Below are positions 17,178-26,082 of a stretch of DNA of 64,000 nucleotides, piece by piece. The position numbers were made by a program, and so were the translations under genes. Under the pieces are notes generated by a model. It was not told the DNA's origin, ran no database searches, and was given only the letters and a program-made list of their open reading frames with translations. Each line of letters starts with the position of its first letter. Positions within the stretch are counted from its first letter, which is position 1. This stretch comes from Streptomyces macrolidinus (GTDB lineage Bacteria > Actinomycetota > Actinomycetes > Streptomycetales > Streptomycetaceae): the NCBI RefSeq assembly GCF_023887685.1, contig NZ_JAMWMR010000023.1, positions 1 through 64,000 on the forward strand. The letters are read 5' to 3'.

Positions 17178-17514
17178 GGTCCCAACCCGAACGTGTGCCC
17201 CGCATCGGGATTTCGGCCCGGTGGCCCCCGCCCTCGGACGTACGACCCTGGTCCGGCCCGGGTCCGTCCCGAGTCCTTCCCGGGGCCTTCCTGGGCCTTT
17301 GCCGGGTGCTCCCCAGGGCTGTCCGGATGCCGAGCCCATCTGATGGCACATCAGTTCGCCATCAGATGGTCAAGGATTCGTTAGGAAGTCGAAGCAACGG
17401 AATAGATGCCCGAGCAGACGGAGTTGACCCGAATCCCGGTCCCGCGCAGACCATGCCCGTTCCTTGCCAACTCCCTTTCGCACTCCTTCTGTTCTCGACC
17501 GGAGGCCTCCACAC
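17178..17514. other. Divergent intergenic region between two exporters, 337 bp
   Basis: It must contain both exporter promoters. The notable element is the large dyad at 17336-17369 (separate entry). No regulator gene is adjacent, so control must come from elsewhere. Confidence 0.6.
17336..17369. promoter_or_regulatory. Large dyad, probable operator
   Basis: CCATCTGATGG (17336-17346) and CCATCAGATGG (17359-17369) are exact reverse complements over 11 bases with a 12-base spacer. Each arm is also a palindrome around its central base. That is the pattern of two dimers bound side by side, as with TetR or MarR proteins. Its position between two divergent exporters makes it a good operator candidate for both. 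Confidence 0.7.
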
Positions 17515-19059
17515 ATGACGCACATACCGACCGACCGTCCTGCTCCAGGGCGGCCGGGCGCGATCGTGCCCGTGCTCGCGTTCGCGGGCATCGTCGTCGC
17601 GGTGATGCAGACCCTGCTCGTCCCTGTCATCAAGGATCTGCCCGCGCTCCTGAGCACCTCCCCCTCCGACGCGACCTGGGTCATGACCTCCACCCTGCTC
17701 TCGGGCGCGGTGGCCACGCCCGTCATGGGCCGCCTCGGAGACCTCTACGGCAAGCGGCGGATGCTGCTCGCCAGCCTGGCCGTGATGGTGACCGGCGCGC
17801 TGGTCAGTGGCTTCACCGACACCCTGATCCCGATGATCGTCGGGCGTACGCTCCAGGGCTTCGCGATGGGCGCGATCCCGCTCGGCATCGGCCTGATGCG
17901 CGACCTGCTGCCCCGCGAGCGGCTCGGCTCGGCGATGGCCCTGATGAGTTCGTCGATCGGCGTCGGCGGCGGACTCGCGTTGCCGTCCGCGGCCATGGTC
18001 GCCCAACACGCCGACTGGCACGCCCTGTTCTTCGGTGCCGCGGGACTCGGCGTCGCCTCCATCGTGCTCACCCTGCTCGTCGTACCGGAGTCCGCGACGC
18101 GCGCCGAGGGCTCGTTCGATCTGCTCGGCGCGCTCGGCCTGTCCGCCGGACTGGTCCTGCTTCTGCTGCCGGTCTCCAAGGGCAGCGACTGGGGCTGGGC
18201 GTCCGGCACCACGCTCGGCATGTTCGCCGCCGCCGCCGCCGTCCTCGTCCTGTGGGGCGTGCTCGAACTGCGCCTTCCCGCACCGCTGGTCGACCTGCGC
18301 ACCACCGTCCGCCGCGAGGTGCTGCTCACCAACCTCGCCTCGATCATGGTCGGCGTCTCGTTCTACGTCGTCTCGCTCGTCCTGCCCCAACTGCTCCAAC
18401 TGCCCACCGCCACCGGCTACGGGCTCGGCCGCTCCATGGTCGTCGCGGGCCTGTGCGTGGCACCGCTGGGCCTGACGATGATGTTCACCGCCCCGCTCTA
18501 CGCCCGGCTGTCCGCCCGCTACGGCCCGAAGCTCACCCTCATCACCGGCCTGCTGATCATCGCGGTCGGCTACGGCGCCGGACTCGGCCTGATGAACGCC
18601 GCCTGGCAGACGGTGGTCACCTCGGTGCTGCTCGGCGCGGGCATCGGCCTCGCCTACTCCTCGCTGCCCGCGCTGATCATCGGCGCGGTCCCGGCCTCGG
18701 AGACCGGCGCGGCCACCGGCCTCAACACCCTGATGCGGTCGATCGGCACCTCGGTCTCCAGCGCCGTCGTCGGCATGGTCCTCGCCGACACCGCCCACCA
18801 GACGCACGGGCTCGCGATCCCCACCATGCACGGCTTCCGCGTCTCCTTCCTGATCGCGACGGCCGCGGTGGCGCTCGGCCTGCTCGCCGCGCTGTTCCTG
18901 CCCGGTCAACGCCCCTCGGCCGCCCCGCGGTTGCACGCGAGCAGCGAGGAGGACGCCAACCTGGTGCGCGCCCATCAGGCGCTGCGCGGCTCCCACGGCC
19001 GGGTCCTGGAGGACGAGGACGGCCGCTACACGGCGGCCGTCCCGGAGAAGGGCGCCTAA
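17515..19059 (+). CDS. MFS drug exporter, DHA2 type (second copy)
   Basis: 514 aa, about 14 membrane segments. The inter-helix loop is MGRLGDLYGKRRMLLASLAV and motif C is in SIGVGGGLALPSAAMVAQH. After the last helix there is a 60-residue acidic cytoplasmic tail (SSEEDANLVRAHQAL ... VLEDEDGRY) not needed for transport. The ATG follows GGAGG at nine bases. It is a distant paralogue of the exporter on the other side of the dyad, not a recent copy. A very strong terminator follows. Confidence 0.92.
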   Translation: MTHIPTDRPAPGRPGAIVPVLAFAGIVVAVMQTLLVPVIKDLPALLSTSPSDATWVMTSTLLSGAVATPVMGRLGDLYGKRRMLLASLAVMVTGALVSGFTDTLIPMIVGRTLQGFAMGAIPLGIGLMRDLLPRERLGSAMALMSSSIGVGGGLALPSAAMVAQHADWHALFFGAAGLGVASIVLTLLVVPESATRAEGSFDLLGALGLSAGLVLLLLPVSKGSDWGWASGTTLGMFAAAAAVLVLWGVLELRLPAPLVDLRTTVRREVLLTNLASIMVGVSFYVVSLVLPQLLQLPTATGYGLGRSMVVAGLCVAPLGLTMMFTAPLYARLSARYGPKLTLITGLLIIAVGYGAGLGLMNAAWQTVVTSVLLGAGIGLAYSSLPALIIGAVPASETGAATGLNTLMRSIGTSVSSAVVGMVLADTAHQTHGLAIPTMHGFRVSFLIATAAVALGLLAALFLPGQRPSAAPRLHASSEEDANLVRAHQALRGSHGRVLEDEDGRYTAAVPEKGA

Positions 19060-19085
19060 GGGCTGTCGGCGAGACGGTCCCCGCC

Positions 19086-19123
19086 TGACCAGGGTCCCGC
19101 AGCCCTCTGCGGGACCCTGGTCA
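19086..19123 (+). terminator. Strong terminator hairpin
   Basis: A perfect 17-bp stem with a 4-base loop (19086-19102 with 19107-19123) lies 26 bases after the exporter stop. It lacks a long U-tract, as is usual in Streptomyces. Confidence 0.85.
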
Positions 19124-19187
19124 CCTGCGCGTCGGCAGCGTGCGGCAGCATGGGGCGCCCACGGATACGTACGACCGGAAGGACCCC

Positions 19188-19838
19188 ATGCCCGCGGCAC
19201 CCTCATCGGAGATCCTGGCCGCCTTCGAGGCCGCGAAGGGGTTCATGCCCCTGCGGGAAGGGCTCGCGCTGTACGAGGCCGCCGTCGAGGCGGGGCGGCT
19301 CGGGCTGCCCCTGATGGAGGTCGGCACGTACTGCGGGCGTTCCACGATCCTGCTCGCGGACGCGGCCCGCGGCGCGGGCGTCACCGCGCTCACGGTCGAC
19401 CACCACCGCGGCAGCGAGGAGCAGCAGCCTGGCTGGGAGTACCACGATCCGCAGACGGTCGACCCCGAGGTCGGTCTGATGGACACGCTGCCCACCTTCC
19501 GGCGCACGCTGCACCGGGCGGGTCTGGAGGAGCACGTGGTCGCGCTCGTCGGCCGCTCGCCGCAGATCGCGGCGCTGTGGGGGACGCCGCTCGGCCTCGT
19601 GTTCATCGACGGCGGCCACACCGACGAGCACGCGAACGCCGACTACGAGGGCTGGGCCCCCCATGTCGCCGAGGGCGGGCTGCTGGTCATCCACGACGTC
19701 TTCCCGGAACCGGAGGACGAGTTCACCGGGCAGGCCCCGTACCGCGTGTATCTCAAGGCACTCGAGTCCGGCGCGTTCACGGAGATCTCGGTGACCGACT
19801 CCCTGCGCGTCCTGCGGCGAACGGAAGCGGGAGGGTGA
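19188..19838 (+). CDS. Class I SAM-dependent methyltransferase
   Basis: 216 aa. Motif I is MEVGTYCGRSTILLADAA near residue 43, with the acidic end of strand 2 in TVDHHRGSEEQQPGW. VFIDGGHTDEHANADYEGW near 140 is the Methyltransf_24/CmcI-like signature, where Asp and His may bind a metal. GGLLVIHDVFPEPEDEF follows. Related proteins methylate hydroxyl groups of small molecules or sugars; the target is unknown. The ATG has GGAAGGA upstream; 16 residues could be added in frame without such a signal. It is 22 bases before the amidase gene, so the two are probably co-transcribed. Confidence 0.88.
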   Translation: MPAAPSSEILAAFEAAKGFMPLREGLALYEAAVEAGRLGLPLMEVGTYCGRSTILLADAARGAGVTALTVDHHRGSEEQQPGWEYHDPQTVDPEVGLMDTLPTFRRTLHRAGLEEHVVALVGRSPQIAALWGTPLGLVFIDGGHTDEHANADYEGWAPHVAEGGLLVIHDVFPEPEDEFTGQAPYRVYLKALESGAFTEISVTDSLRVLRRTEAGG

Positions 19839-19860
19839 CGGCGCCGTTAGGGTCGCTGTC

Positions 19861-20829
19861 ATGTCGTACGTAGGTCCGGACTTCGATCCCCCCGAGCCGC
19901 GCCGTTCCCGGCGACGGCCGCTGACGTTCACGGTCGCCGCGCTGGTGCCGACGGCGCTGGTCGGCTGGCTGGTCTACACGGCGGTGGCCGACACCGGCGG
20001 CGGACCGGCCGACGCGGCGCCCGCCACGGCCTCCTCGGCGTCCCCCTCGGCCACGCATCCCTCGGCGGCCCCGTCGGCCACGGCCTCCCCGACGGCCCAC
20101 GGCGAGTCGTCGAAGGCGTCCTCCTCCCCGACCTCGCGCGCCGCCGCGTCCGGCCCCCTCAAGGGCAAGGTCGTCGTGATCGACCCGGGACACAACCCCG
20201 GCAACTTCCGGCACCCCAGCGAGATCAACCGCAAGGTGAACATCGGCACCAACTCCAAGGAGTGCGACACCACGGGGACCGCCACCGACTCCGGTTACCC
20301 GGAAGCCGAGTTCACCCTGGCGCTGGCGCGCCGACTGCGCCCGCTGCTCCAACAGCAGGGCATCACGGTGAAGTTCACCCAGGACGGCGACCGTCCGTGG
20401 GGCCCGTGTGTGACCGAGCGGGCGCGGATCGGCAACGAGGCCCACGCGGACGCGGCGATCTCCCTGCACGCGGACGGCGCTCCGGCCGGTGACCGCGGCT
20501 TCCATGTCATCCTCCCGGCCGCGGTGCACGCGGGCGGCGCGGACACCCGTCCGATCGCCGCCCGTTCCCGTGACCTCGGCGAGCGCGTCGCGGGCAACTT
20601 CCTCCGTGTCACCGGCAGCGCGCCGTCCAACTACCTCGGCAACGGCACCGGACTGGTGGTGCGCGGGGATCTCGGTGGTCTCAATCTGTCAACAGTTCCG
20701 AAGGTGTTCATCGAGTGCGGCAACATGCGTGACAGCACGGACGCGTCCCGGCTGACCAGCGAAGACTGGCAACAGAAGGCGGCACGGGGGATCTCTGAGG
20801 GAATCGTGAGTTTCTTGCGCGGGAAGTGA
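19861..20829 (+). CDS. N-acetylmuramoyl-L-alanine amidase (Amidase_3)
   Basis: 322 aa. An N-terminal membrane anchor (TFTVAALVPTALVGWLVYTA, about 22-42) and a Ser/Ala/Pro-rich linker to about 98 lead to a zinc amidase domain that cuts the bond between muramic acid and the stem peptide. Zinc and catalytic residues are in VVVIDPGHNPGNF, YPEAEFTLALARRL, AAISLHADGAPA and KVFIECGNMRDSTDA. A Cys-containing insert after the first His (KECDTTGTA) matches other Streptomyces members. It acts outside the membrane in wall turnover or cell separation. Confidence 0.94.
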   Translation: MSYVGPDFDPPEPRRSRRRPLTFTVAALVPTALVGWLVYTAVADTGGGPADAAPATASSASPSATHPSAAPSATASPTAHGESSKASSSPTSRAAASGPLKGKVVVIDPGHNPGNFRHPSEINRKVNIGTNSKECDTTGTATDSGYPEAEFTLALARRLRPLLQQQGITVKFTQDGDRPWGPCVTERARIGNEAHADAAISLHADGAPAGDRGFHVILPAAVHAGGADTRPIAARSRDLGERVAGNFLRVTGSAPSNYLGNGTGLVVRGDLGGLNLSTVPKVFIECGNMRDSTDASRLTSEDWQQKAARGISEGIVSFLRGK

Positions 20830-20985
20830 TCACCCGCCCGAACCCGGCGGACATCGGAGCCGGACGGACGATAGTGTCGTTCGTACGATGAGGGGCCACC
20901 CCCGCGCTTACCACCACGGCCCTCGGGGCACCAGGGTGACAGCGACGCCTCCAACGACGACGAGACGACAGACGAAGGACCCGAA

Positions 20986-21822
20986 GTGAATATGCGCTCC
21001 CTCACTAGAGGCGACGGCGTGGTGATCGGAGCAGCGGTACTGCTGTTCATCGCGTCGTTCCTCGATACCTTTGACGGATCCGGCAGCGATGTCCCCAACG
21101 CCTGGGACAATCTCGGCCTGGTGATGGGCATGTACGTCGGCGGCATTGTCGGCGCGGCCTTGATCGTCGTCGCACGAGCTCTTCCGCAGCCGCGCAAGGT
21201 CGTGGGGCTCGACCTCGGTCAACTCGGCGTCGCCCTGACGGTCTTCGCCGCGTGGACGTCGTTCTGGACGATCATCGACCCCCTGGGCGCGTTCAGCGAC
21301 GCCTTCACCAAGGTGGGCGCGGGTTCGGGCCTCATCCTCGGACTCATCGCCGCGCTCGTCCTGGCCGGTGCCGCCATCGCCACGCCGATGGTGCCCGCCC
21401 TCCAGGCCGCCCTCGTCCCGGCCGGACCGCGGCCCGTGACCGCGCAGCCCTACGGCGCGCAGCCGCAGGGTGGTTACGGCTACCCGGGCGCCCAGCAGCA
21501 GCCCTTCGGCGGCCAGCCGCAGCAGGGGCAGCCGTTCGGCGGGGAGCCGCAGCAGGCGCAGCCGCAGCCGGACGCGTCGATCGGCGGGCCGGCGCAGCAG
21601 GCCCAGCAGCAGGCCCCGGCCGGGGACTTCTCCCCGTTCTGGTTCGCCGTGCCGGTGCCGCGTCCGCTGTACGCGGAGGACGGCTCGGCCACGCAGATCG
21701 CCGAACTCGCGCCGGGTACCTGGTACTTGGCGGTCGAGCAGCGCGGTCCCGCGCTGGTGGCGCAGACGCAGGACGGCCGCCGCGGTGTGCTCCAGGACGC
21801 GAGCGGCATCCAGCGCGGCTGA
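20986..21822 (+). CDS. DUF5336-type membrane protein
   Basis: 278 aa. Four membrane segments fill residues 10-145. A Gln/Pro/Gly-rich stretch (YGYPGAQQQPFGGQPQQGQ, about 150-205) follows, then a compact C-terminal piece (about 215-275) with FSPFWFAVPVPRPLYAEDGS and LAPGTWYLAVEQRG, which looks like a small SH3-like or GYF-like beta unit. The GTG has AAGGA six bases upstream. Related actinobacterial proteins have no assigned function. Confidence 0.8.
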   Translation: MNMRSLTRGDGVVIGAAVLLFIASFLDTFDGSGSDVPNAWDNLGLVMGMYVGGIVGAALIVVARALPQPRKVVGLDLGQLGVALTVFAAWTSFWTIIDPLGAFSDAFTKVGAGSGLILGLIAALVLAGAAIATPMVPALQAALVPAGPRPVTAQPYGAQPQGGYGYPGAQQQPFGGQPQQGQPFGGEPQQAQPQPDASIGGPAQQAQQQAPAGDFSPFWFAVPVPRPLYAEDGSATQIAELAPGTWYLAVEQRGPALVAQTQDGRRGVLQDASGIQRG

Positions 21823-21835
21823 ACTGGCTCGATCC

Positions 21836-21884
21836 GTACGGCCCCTCGCCCTTGCTGGGCGGGGGGCCGTTGCCGTACGGCGTC
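21836..21884 (+). terminator. Terminator between convergent genes
   Basis: A long inverted repeat with outer arms CCGTACGG ... CCGTACGG and an inner GC stem (cgccc/gggcg) sits between two convergent genes and can stop transcription in both directions. Confidence 0.7.
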
Positions 21885-21892
21885 AACGGTGG

Positions 21893-22447
21893 TCAGCCCG
21901 CGGCGAGTTGGGACTCGGTCGGGACCATGACGCGGATGTGGGCGTCCGCGCGGCTGCCCACGCCCCGTACCTTGCCGATGGTCTTGTCGAAGGTGCGTAT
22001 CGCGGACTCGTCGCCCGCGCGCAGCTTGGCCGGAAGGTCCTTCAGCCGCTCCAGCTCGGGGAGAAGCGGGGCGAGGTCCTCGACGAGTTCGGGGTCGCCC
22101 TGGGCGTTGCGCTGGAGCGTCTTGAGCTTGTTGTACGCGAAGGTGCCCGCGAGGCCCGCCTTGTCGAGCGCGGCGGCCCGCCCCTGGGCGCCCTTGTCGA
22201 ACACGCCGTCCTTCCAGGGCTTCACGATCCACCGGTACGCCGCCCCGGCCGCGAGCCCGGCGGTCGCCGCGAAGCGGGCTCTGGCGAAGTCCTCCCGCTC
22301 GTCCTGGGTGGTCGGGGACGGGGTCGGGGCCGTGATGTACACGGCGGCCTCTTCCGCGGCACTGCCACTGCCACAGGCGGTGGCACCGACGGACACGGTG
22401 CAGGTGAGGGCGAGCGCCGGGGCGAGGCGCCGTATCGGGTGCGGCAC
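21893..22447 (-). CDS. Putative lipoprotein
   Basis: 184 aa. The GTG follows GGAGG at five bases. A signal peptide (RRLAPALALTCTVSVGATAC) ends in a cysteine at about residue 25; the lipobox Ala-Thr-Ala-Cys is weak but plausible. The mature part is helical and charged, with regular Leu/Lys/Glu spacing (DLAPLLPELERLKDLPAKL), and ends near VMVPTESQLAAG. No domain is recognised. It stands alone between a convergent membrane-protein gene and the glycosyltransferase set. Confidence 0.72.
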   Translation of the reverse strand: MPHPIRRLAPALALTCTVSVGATACGSGSAAEEAAVYITAPTPSPTTQDEREDFARARFAATAGLAAGAAYRWIVKPWKDGVFDKGAQGRAAALDKAGLAGTFAYNKLKTLQRNAQGDPELVEDLAPLLPELERLKDLPAKLRAGDESAIRTFDKTIGKVRGVGSRADAHIRVMVPTESQLAAG

Positions 22448-22628
22448 GGGATCCTCCGGGGTCGAAGAAGGGCTCGGTTCTCCCGGCGACGGGGAGAACG
22501 CGGAGACACGAGCAGCCTCGCCCGTCCCGGCCCCGCGCACCGCCGGGACGGAGCCGTTCGGGTGACCCGCCCAGGCCCCGCCCTCGAGGAACCGCCGCGA
22601 CCCGCCCCGGCTCAGCCGTGTCGGCGTG

Positions 22629-23699
22629 CTAACCGCAGCAGTCCGGTTCCAGTCCCACCGGCAGGCGTTCGCCGCCGAAGACCGCGCAGGTCGGCTCGTG
22701 GCCGCCGAGGGCCGCCACCGCGAGCAGGAGCGAGCCCGCCGTCCACGTGGTGAGTTCCCGGGGCCAGATCACCTGGTCCTCGAAGACGTACCCGGTCCAG
22801 TACAGCCCTGTCTCCGGATCGCGCAGGTGCTGGATCGACTGGAGGATCTCCAGCGCGCGGTCGGACTCGCCCACCGCCCAGAGCGCCAGGGCGAGTTCGG
22901 CCGACTCGCCGCCGGTCACCCAGGGGTTGGGAACGACACAGCGCACACCGAGGCCGGGCACCACGAAGCGGTCCCAGTCGGCCTCGATGCGCTCCTTGGC
23001 CTCGGCACCCGTGAGGGCGCCGCCGAGCACCGGGTAGTACCAGTCCATCGAGTAGCGGTCCTTGTCCAGGAACCGCTCGGGGTGCCGGCGTATCGCGTGC
23101 CGCAGCGCGCCCGCCGCCACCTCCCAGTCCGGCTGCGGCTCCTCGCGCTGCTCGGCGACGGCCAGCGCGCAGCGCAGCGCGTGGTGGATGGAGGAGCTGC
23201 CGGTCAGCAGCGCGTCGGCCGTGGCCGTGCCGTCGTCCTCGCGCTTCCAGCCGATCTGCCCGCCGGTCTGCTGGAGCAGCAGCACGAACTCGACGGCGGC
23301 GTACACCGTCGGCCACATCCGGTCCAGGAAGGTGTCGTCGCCGGTGGCCAGGTAGTGATGCCACACCCCGACGGCCACGTAGGCCACGAAGTTGGTCTCC
23401 CGGCCGCGGTCGGTGACCGCCTCCGGGTCGCCGTCGGTGTAGGCCGCGTACCAGGAGCCGTCCCCGTTCTGGTGACGGGCCAGCCACGCGTACGCGCGCT
23501 CGGCCGCCGTGTGCTCACCGGCCGCGTCCAGCGCCATGGCCGCCTCGACGTGGTCCCACGGGTCGAGGTGGTGGCCGCGGAACCACGGGATGGCACCGTC
23601 CTCCCGCTGGACGGCGAGGATGCCGCGAACGGTCGCGGCGGCCTGCTCGGCGGTGAGGACCCCGGGCAGGACGAGATGGTCTGTCCGGGGAGTGGTCAC
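22629..23699 (-). CDS. Alpha/alpha-toroid protein (prenyltransferase/glucoamylase-like)
   Basis: 356 aa, no signal peptide. Repeated helix pairs with Trp, Asp and Gly at turns (EDGAIPWFRGHHLDPWDHVE, RHQNGDGSWYAAYTDGD, FDEDQ-like FEDQVIWPRELTTWTAGS) give an alpha/alpha toroid. Databases usually call such proteins prenyltransferase, but no Asp-rich prenyl-binding motif is visible. The Trp/Asp/Glu-lined repeats look as much like a GH15/GH88-type sugar enzyme. The GTG overlaps the methyltransferase stop (GTGA), so it is the third gene of a coupled set with a glycosyltransferase; a glycan-related role fits. Confidence 0.8.
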   Translation of the reverse strand: MTTPRTDHLVLPGVLTAEQAAATVRGILAVQREDGAIPWFRGHHLDPWDHVEAAMALDAAGEHTAAERAYAWLARHQNGDGSWYAAYTDGDPEAVTDRGRETNFVAYVAVGVWHHYLATGDDTFLDRMWPTVYAAVEFVLLLQQTGGQIGWKREDDGTATADALLTGSSSIHHALRCALAVAEQREEPQPDWEVAAGALRHAIRRHPERFLDKDRYSMDWYYPVLGGALTGAEAKERIEADWDRFVVPGLGVRCVVPNPWVTGGESAELALALWAVGESDRALEILQSIQHLRDPETGLYWTGYVFEDQVIWPRELTTWTAGSLLLAVAALGGHEPTCAVFGGERLPVGLEPDCCG

Positions 23700-24439
23700 G
23701 TGGCGTCCGCCTCGGGGAGACGGGGCTGGTGGGGCTTGGTCGCGTACGCCACGAAGCTCTTGCCGACGAGCGGGTTCAGCGCCCGCTCGGTGACCCGGGT
23801 GGCCAGCGGCTTCTTCATGATGTCCCAGACCAGGAGCTTGTGGTACGCGCGCACCGGCAGCGCCTTGTCGTTGTCGACGCCGAAGGCGCACTTCAGCCAC
23901 CAGTACGGCGAGTGCAGCGCGTGCGCGTGGTGGCTGCCGTACGGGCGCAGTCCGGCCTCGCGCATCTTGGCCAGCAGTTCGTCCGCCTTGTAGATGCGGA
24001 TGTGGCCGCCCTCGACCTCGTGGTAGGCGTCGGACAGGGCCCAGCAGATCTTCTCGGGGCCGTAGCGCGGGACGGTGACGGCGATGCGCCCGCCCGGCTT
24101 GAGCACCCGGACCATCTCGGCGAGGACGCTCTTGTCGTCGGGGATGTGCTCCATGACCTCGGAGATGATCACCACGTCGAAGGAGTCGTCGGGGAAGGGC
24201 AGCGCGAGGGCGTCGCCCTGCAGGGCGGTCGCGGTGGCGCCCGCCGGTGCCTCGCCCTCCTCCTTCATCGCCGCGAACCACTTGGCGACCTCGCGGATCT
24301 CCTCGACGTTCTGGTCGAGGGCCACCACCTGGGCACCGCGCCGGTAACACTCGAAGGCGTGGCGGCCGGCCCCACAGCCGAGGTCCAGGACACGGTCGCC
24401 CGGGGCGAGCGGGAACCGGGAGAAGTCGACGGTCAGCAC
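23696..24439 (-). CDS. Class I SAM-dependent methyltransferase
   Basis: 247 aa. Motif I is VLDLGCGAGRHAFECYRRG, motif II VVALDQN, motif IV FDVVIISEVMEHIPD and a post-motif LKPGGRIAVTVPRYGPE. This is the Methyltransf_11 layout. The second half (about 140-230) is specific to this cassette, with many Trp and His residues. It starts at GTG, 7 bases inside the glycosyltransferase gene, and its stop overlaps the next start, so the three proteins should be made together. The acceptor may be a lipid or a sugar. Confidence 0.9.
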   Translation of the reverse strand: MLTVDFSRFPLAPGDRVLDLGCGAGRHAFECYRRGAQVVALDQNVEEIREVAKWFAAMKEEGEAPAGATATALQGDALALPFPDDSFDVVIISEVMEHIPDDKSVLAEMVRVLKPGGRIAVTVPRYGPEKICWALSDAYHEVEGGHIRIYKADELLAKMREAGLRPYGSHHAHALHSPYWWLKCAFGVDNDKALPVRAYHKLLVWDIMKKPLATRVTERALNPLVGKSFVAYATKPHQPRLPEADAT

Positions 24440-25869
24440 GTGGCCCTGCTTTCGGAATCGGGTACGACGAACTCTTCGGCGGCGACTGCTTCGTTCGCGG
24501 ACGCGCTACCGGCCGGGACCGCGACGGGGCCGGGCGCGACCGCGCTCTTCGCCACGGGGCGGGCGGGGCGGGCGATCGCCTCGCGGTACCGGGCCACCGT
24601 TCCCTCGGCGGCGCGGGCCCAGGTGAAGTGGCGCAGCACGCGCTCCCGCCCGGCCACGCCGAGCCGCGTCCGCAGCTCCGGGTCGCCGAGGAGCCGGGTC
24701 AGCGCGGCGGCCAGGGCTCCGGCGTCGCCCGGCGGCACCGCCAGACACGTCTCGCCGTCGGGCCCGGCGACCTCCGGTACGGCACCGCCGGTCGTGGCCA
24801 CCAGCGGCGTACCGGCCGCCATGGCCTCGGCGGCGGGCAGCGAGAACCCTTCGTAGAGCGAGGGCACGCACGCCACCTCGGCCGAGCGCACCAGGTCGAC
24901 CAACTCCGCGTCGGAGATGCCCTTCACGAACTCGACGGCGGCTTCCAGCCCGTACCGCTCGATCGCCTGCGCGACCGGGCCTTCCTGCGGGCGCTTGCCG
25001 ACGACGACGAGATGCGCGCCGGGGTGCTCGGTGCGCACCTTCGCGAGCGCCTCGATCAGATACACCAGGCCCTTGAGGGGGACATCCGCGCTGGACGTGG
25101 TCACGATCCGGCCGGGCACGCGCGGCACCGAGGGGTCCGGCGAGAAGAGGTCGGTGTCGGCGCCGATGTGCACGACATGGACGCGGTCCCGGGAGACGCC
25201 CAGGTGGTCGACGATCTCCTGGCGGGAGGTCCCCGAGACGGTGAGCACGGACGGCAGTCGGCGCGCCACCCGCTTCTGCATGCGCGTGAACGCGTACCAG
25301 CGTCGTACGGACGCGCGGCGCTGCCAGGTCGGGGCCGCGTCCAGCTCCAACTGCCGGTCCACGGTGATGGGGTGGTGGATGGTGGTCACCAGGGGTGCGC
25401 CGACATCGCCCAACAGCCCGTATCCGAGCGTCTGGTTGTCGTGCACGATGTCGAACTCGCCGCGCCGGGCGCGCAGATGGCGGCGGGCGCGCAGGGAGAA
25501 CGTCAGCGGCTCGGGGAAGCCGCCGGTCCACATGGTCGCGACTTCCAGCGCGTCGACCCAGTCGCGGTACTCCTCGCGCCCCGGGGTGCGAAAGGGGTCG
25601 GGCTGGCGGTAGAGGTCGAGGCTGGGGAGTTCGGTGAGGGAGAGCCCCTCGAGGCCCTCGCCCTCGTCGAGTACGGGGTAGGGCTGCGCGCCTATGACTT
25701 CGACCTGGTGGCCGAGGCGGGCCAACTCGCGTGAGAGATGGCGTACGTAGACGCCTTGACCGCCGCAGAAGGGATTGCCCTTGTAGGTGAGGAGTGCGAT
25801 GCGCAACGGCCGGTAGCCGTCGGCGGCCAAGTCCTCCTGGGAACCCGCCTCCTTGCCCTCAGCGGTCAC
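24433..25869 (-). CDS. Glycosyltransferase family 4
   Basis: 478 aa, GT-B fold. The N-terminal domain begins LRIALLTYKGNPFCGGQGVY (Gly-rich acceptor loop) and includes the IVHDNQTLGYGLL segment. The C-terminal nucleotide-sugar domain has VVVGKRPQEGPVAQAIERYG and the GT4 E-x7-E motif in SLYEGFSLPAAEAMAAGTPL. An Ala/Pro/Val-rich tail of 40 residues follows. It is the first gene of the coupled set, 213 bases from a divergent KstR-like regulator, and probably glycosylates a membrane lipid or polyprenyl acceptor. Confidence 0.93.
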   Translation of the reverse strand: MTAEGKEAGSQEDLAADGYRPLRIALLTYKGNPFCGGQGVYVRHLSRELARLGHQVEVIGAQPYPVLDEGEGLEGLSLTELPSLDLYRQPDPFRTPGREEYRDWVDALEVATMWTGGFPEPLTFSLRARRHLRARRGEFDIVHDNQTLGYGLLGDVGAPLVTTIHHPITVDRQLELDAAPTWQRRASVRRWYAFTRMQKRVARRLPSVLTVSGTSRQEIVDHLGVSRDRVHVVHIGADTDLFSPDPSVPRVPGRIVTTSSADVPLKGLVYLIEALAKVRTEHPGAHLVVVGKRPQEGPVAQAIERYGLEAAVEFVKGISDAELVDLVRSAEVACVPSLYEGFSLPAAEAMAAGTPLVATTGGAVPEVAGPDGETCLAVPPGDAGALAAALTRLLGDPELRTRLGVAGRERVLRHFTWARAAEGTVARYREAIARPARPVAKSAVAPGPVAVPAGSASANEAVAAEEFVVPDSESRATC

Positions 25870-25919
25870 TTCGGCCCCTTCTCCCTGCCGTTCCCGCGAG
25901 GTTACGCCGGACGGTAATC

Positions 25920-25933
25920 TAGAACAAGTTTCA
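25920..25933. promoter_or_regulatory. KstR-type operator
   Basis: TAGAACAAGTTTCA fits the mycobacterial KstR consensus TnnAACnnGTTnnA at all eight fixed positions. It lies between the glycosyltransferase set and a TetR gene whose DNA-binding domain resembles KstR, so autoregulation or control of the divergent set is likely. Confidence 0.7.
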
Positions 25934-26082
25934 GACTTGGTCGTTCAGAGGCTTCGAATCTACCGGCAGGTAAGGAGACCGTGAGCAGGCGGATCAGGTG
26001 ATTCACGCCACGGCGAGGGCCCTGCCATGCTGTGCGACCACTCGCCCTCACCGGCTGTCACGGAACGACGGAACGGGGATCC

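Noticed and set aside
17362..19206. Minus-strand frame opposite the second DHA2 exporter
   Set aside because: Its Arg/Gly/Gln-rich translation lacks domains, while the plus strand encodes a clear 14-helix transporter.
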